NCBI GenBank assembly: GCA_037126765.1
Contig: JBBCBC010000025.1
Location: 12,741,639-12,805,638 of the forward strand
DNA from: Stenogyne calaminthoides
Lineage: Eukaryota > Streptophyta > Magnoliopsida > Lamiales > Lamiaceae
Reading direction: 5' to 3'
DNA: 64,000 nucleotides
Part shown: in pieces, positions 61,398 through 64,000 of the stretch
How the letters are laid out: each line of letters starts with the position of its first letter
Position numbering within the stretch: position 1 is the stretch's first letter
Position numbers and translations under genes: made by a program
Notes under the pieces: model-generated
Seen by the model: the letters and a program-made list of their open reading frames with translations, nothing else
The model's database searches: none
Told to the model about the DNA's origin: nothing

Positions 61398-62240
61398 ATG
61401 GCGTCGTTGGCCACCCATTTCACCGCCGCCCTCCTCCTCTGTCCGGGTGGGCTTCCGCCGCCTCCTCTCCTCTTTCTCTCTCTACCTCAGAGACCCATCA
61501 ATTTACAGATCAAGAACATGGTATTTCTCACAACCTAACTGGAAAAAATTTCGATATCTACACGCTTCTAATATTTCTCCCATTGCATCATTATCCAACA
61601 TCTTCATCTTTCTCGCAATTTCAGATAGTCCAGCGTATAGATTCTCATTCCTGCAAAGCAATCTTTCGTCATTATCTTTTTTCTGGGTAGTTTTAATTTT
61701 GATTACCTTTGAAAAGAAAGTTATGATCTTTTTCTCTGTTCCTGAGAATTTCGTCTTCATATTTGCTGCAAATTGCGTTTGTGATCGAGTTTTACATGAC
61801 TGGGAATGGGTTATTGGCCTTGGTGGTTGGGTTTATGGAATTTTAGGTGGTTGGCTCTGTTTTTGCTCAATCTGTTGCCTGTATTTGTCGATTAAGCCAT
61901 CCGCGTTTTTCGCGAGTTTTTGTTGTCATCTGCCCTTGTTTTGAAGGGCACTTGGGTTTTGCAAGGGGGTTGTCTTTATACACTAATGTGTTTGGTTTGA
62001 AGGGGTGTAAAGATTTCTGAGGAATTTAAGTAAAGGGGAACGGATGTTAAGTGTGAGCTTGATGAACATATGTGGAGGGGTATTGCATTGTTGAATTTGG
62101 TTTTTGTTGGACACGTTATCTTGGTGATTGGATCAGTTTTATGTTGTTTGGCTTTGTGAATCAAGTTAGCGAACGCGAGGCGTGAGACGGGATCTGAGAG
62201 CATGCTCATGCATCCAGTCCCTGATCTCGAGATGGAATGA
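61398..62240 (+). CDS. Multi-pass membrane protein, single exon, frame broken by small indels
   Basis: The ATG at 61398 opens MASLATHFTAALLLCP. The terminal frame ends with SMLMHPVPDLEME and a TGA at 62238-62240. Start and stop are in the same frame, and the span equals about 280 codons, the length I recall for a plant family annotated only as transmembrane protein (TMEM45/DUF716-like). Between them the coding frame moves several times: RRLLSSFSLYLRDPSIYRSR, FIFLAISDSPAYRFSFLQ, CCLYLSIKPSAFFAS, then KGTWVLQGG-type and LYTNVFGLKGC-type pieces in other frames. Each jump coincides with a run of identical bases (GGG, AAAAAA, CCC, TTTTT, GGGGG). Hydrophobic segments indicate several membrane passes. 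The gene is probably intact in the plant and misread here. Confidence 0.65.
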
Positions 62241-62640
62241 CAGGTTTTTCTTTGATAGCGAATTTTTTGGGTTTTTGGTAGATAGTTTTGAGTGATGTAT
62301 CATCTTTTGGTTCACATATTGAAGATTATACTATTCTTTATGGCTTTGCTTTCTGATGAAGTCGTTAATTGGTTATACTATCTTGAAGCTGTGTGGGGTT
62401 AATCTCTCTTCTGCATATCACTTTAAATGAATTGTGATGCTGGAAAACAACAGAAGAACTTCTGAAGCAAGATATATATAAGTTGCAGTTATTGCTTACA
62501 AAAAGACAATTATGGTTTGTCGCTAATTAATCTTAAATATCAGGTTTTGGAGTATAGATGTTCTCAACTTACAACTGGGTCTTTTGAACCAAGATTTCGT
62601 GTTGGTGTTCTTTTGATAATATCCTCATTTACAGCCCGTG
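62241..62640 (+). other. Probable 3' region of the membrane protein gene
   Basis: T-rich, non-coding sequence following the stop codon. No repeats or genes are recognised. The composition changes at about 62640, where the retroelement remnant begins. Confidence 0.35.
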
Positions 62641-64000
62641 GTTGAAGTCTCACCGCACCTGCACCATGCATTCTCCACCTTTAAGCTTACACACGCTGGT
62701 CATTAATCCGAAAAAGTGCTTGTTGGGCAGTCGGAGAGTTTAATACTTGGGACATGTGGTCTCGCTTAATGGAGTACAGATGGATCCGGAGAAAGTGGCA
62801 GCGTGGTTGATTAGCCTCGCCCATATTTACTAAAAAAAGGTTCTGCGGTTTTTGGGTTAATCGGGTACTACCATTGTTTCATTAAGGACTACGGGAAAAT
62901 CGTGAGCCCGACTGCCCTGTTGAAGAAGGAGGATCTACCTTACAATGGCCGGGCCGAGGTTAAATCTGCCCTTGACAAGTTGAACTCGTGACGACGTGTC
63001 CATTTCACGGTGTTGAAAATGCCCGATTTCTCGAGACAATTTGTCATTGAGTGTTAGCCGCGTCTGGGGCGTGGATTAGGCGGTTCTCATGTAAGAGAAA
63101 CAGCCCGTGCGTGCTCCGTAAGCAGCTCTTTGAAGCGCCTTGTCTCGCTTCGGCCTACTGAGTGGAGCTAATGGCCTTAGTCATTGCGATATAACATTGG
63201 CGGTCGTACTTGCTCGGCGATGATTCCTGCGTCTTCAATCACTTGATTTGGAAGCACCTCTTGACCCAATGAGATTGACTACAGAGCTTAGCGATTGGGC
63301 GCTAAATTTCTTAGGTATGATTTGGTGGTTAACAAAGAGGGAGTAAATAATCGAGCGTGGGGCGCGCTTTTCAGCGTCGTGGCGGGATGGCGGTTATGCG
63401 CCATCGTCTGCGTAGTGGATGGATTGGTATTCGCTGGCTACATTTGGTCGTGATGTGGGCTGGCGAGATCATATCGGATTTGGAAATGGGCATACCCAGC
63501 TCGAAACACTACATGGGGCCCTATTGCTTATTGTATATAAGGATCGCTATTCAAGGGCGCCAAAGTGTTTTTGCAGAGGGAACACATAGCAATCAATGAG
63601 GAACGGTGGAGATCCAGCAGGATAGGGACGCATCGCACTTTCTCGCATTTCCAAATTCCAAGAACCGCTTTCCTGCAATCACGGAAAATCAGAGATTTAA
63701 CAATATCCATTCAATCTTTGCAACAAACTGCTTTGAGATGAAAAGGGTCGTCTGCTATCAATCATCATGAGTAGGCGCCGACGCCCACCCTACCAAAAAA
63801 GTTTCATAGTCGCCGCCTATCCAACCCATTAGACGATAGGGTCGAGCAATCCGAATCATCAAGAATTCTGTAGTCCGTGGAACCCAATTAACGGGCAGTG
63901 GCACGCCCTCAGATGGTTCGACATCCAAACCCGAGCCTTGCCTCCAAAGCCTCGGATGAGATATTTAAATACTTAGCGGCCTATATGGTTATCCGTATGG
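62640..64000 (+). pseudogene. Ty3/gypsy pol fragment (reverse transcriptase-RNase H)
   Basis: Scattered plus-strand pieces spell out the classical gypsy order. NPKKCLLG and YLGHVV followed by GVQMDPEKV (RT end) lie at about 62705-62800. LIGYYHCFIKDYGKI with LLKKEDL is at 62850-62940. A degenerate KMPDFSRQFVIE-type RNase H start is at about 63015-63055, and WALNFLRYDLVVNKEG at about 63297-63350. Stops and frameshifts occur every few dozen codons. The sequence runs to the window end without a recognisable LTR. It is inactive. Confidence 0.75.

Overview
The window reads as nuclear DNA of a flowering plant, most likely a eudicot. The genes have GT-AG introns and the spacers are AT-rich. Several MITE families recur, and there are a complete hAT transposon, nested Ty1/copia LTR retrotransposons using an initiator-Met primer site, and a Ty3/gypsy remnant. 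No prokaryotic, organellar or viral gene organisation is visible. The species cannot be named from the sequence.

Layout. (1) 1-7420, minus strand: a six-exon gene of the plant unc-13-like DUF810 (MHD/MUN-related) family. It is complete at the 5' end and open where the window cuts it, at what should be its last few codons. Every one of its five introns contains an inverted-repeat element. (2) 10507-14242 and 22465-28342, both minus strand: two tandem paralogues of a two-RRM, glycine/tyrosine-rich hnRNP-like RNA-binding protein (404 and 372 residues). The second copy has an extra intron whose two ends sit in a 9-bp direct repeat. This looks like an intron created by insertion of a mobile element. 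(3) 14530-19022: a full-length hAT element with 16-bp terminal repeats and an exact 8-bp target duplication (GACTGGTT). It lies about 290 bp upstream of the first hnRNP start codon, and its transposase gene carries two frameshifts. (4) 28520-29265: a short element with GC-rich ends, itself holding a Stowaway-like MITE, just upstream of the second hnRNP copy. (5) 30189-48540: an 18.35-kb copia element (minus orientation, TSD TACCT) holding a second, related copia element (33523-42847) in its pol region. The outer element landed inside a small palindromic unit that carries tRNA-like A and B boxes. (6) 48.7-61.4 kb: AT-rich spacer with tandem repeats and non-autonomous transposon debris, plus a small plant-specific gene with an RFDLNVKAYEP motif (53974-55389). 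(7) 61398-62240: a single-exon multi-pass membrane protein gene that is interrupted only by homopolymer-type indels. (8) About 62640 to the end: a badly decayed Ty3/gypsy pol fragment.

The DUF810 gene next to the hnRNP gene looks like a conserved neighbour pair: from memory, Arabidopsis At2g33410 (RRM protein) and At2g33420 (DUF810) are adjacent. The two genes are not known to act together. One concerns trafficking-type MHD proteins and the other nuclear RNA binding. No novel multi-gene system is evident. The most notable signals are the apparent intron gain, the load of foldback elements in the DUF810 introns, the tRNA-like palindromic element split by the copia insertion, and the homopolymer frameshifts that make the right-hand 10 kb look less accurately sequenced than the left.
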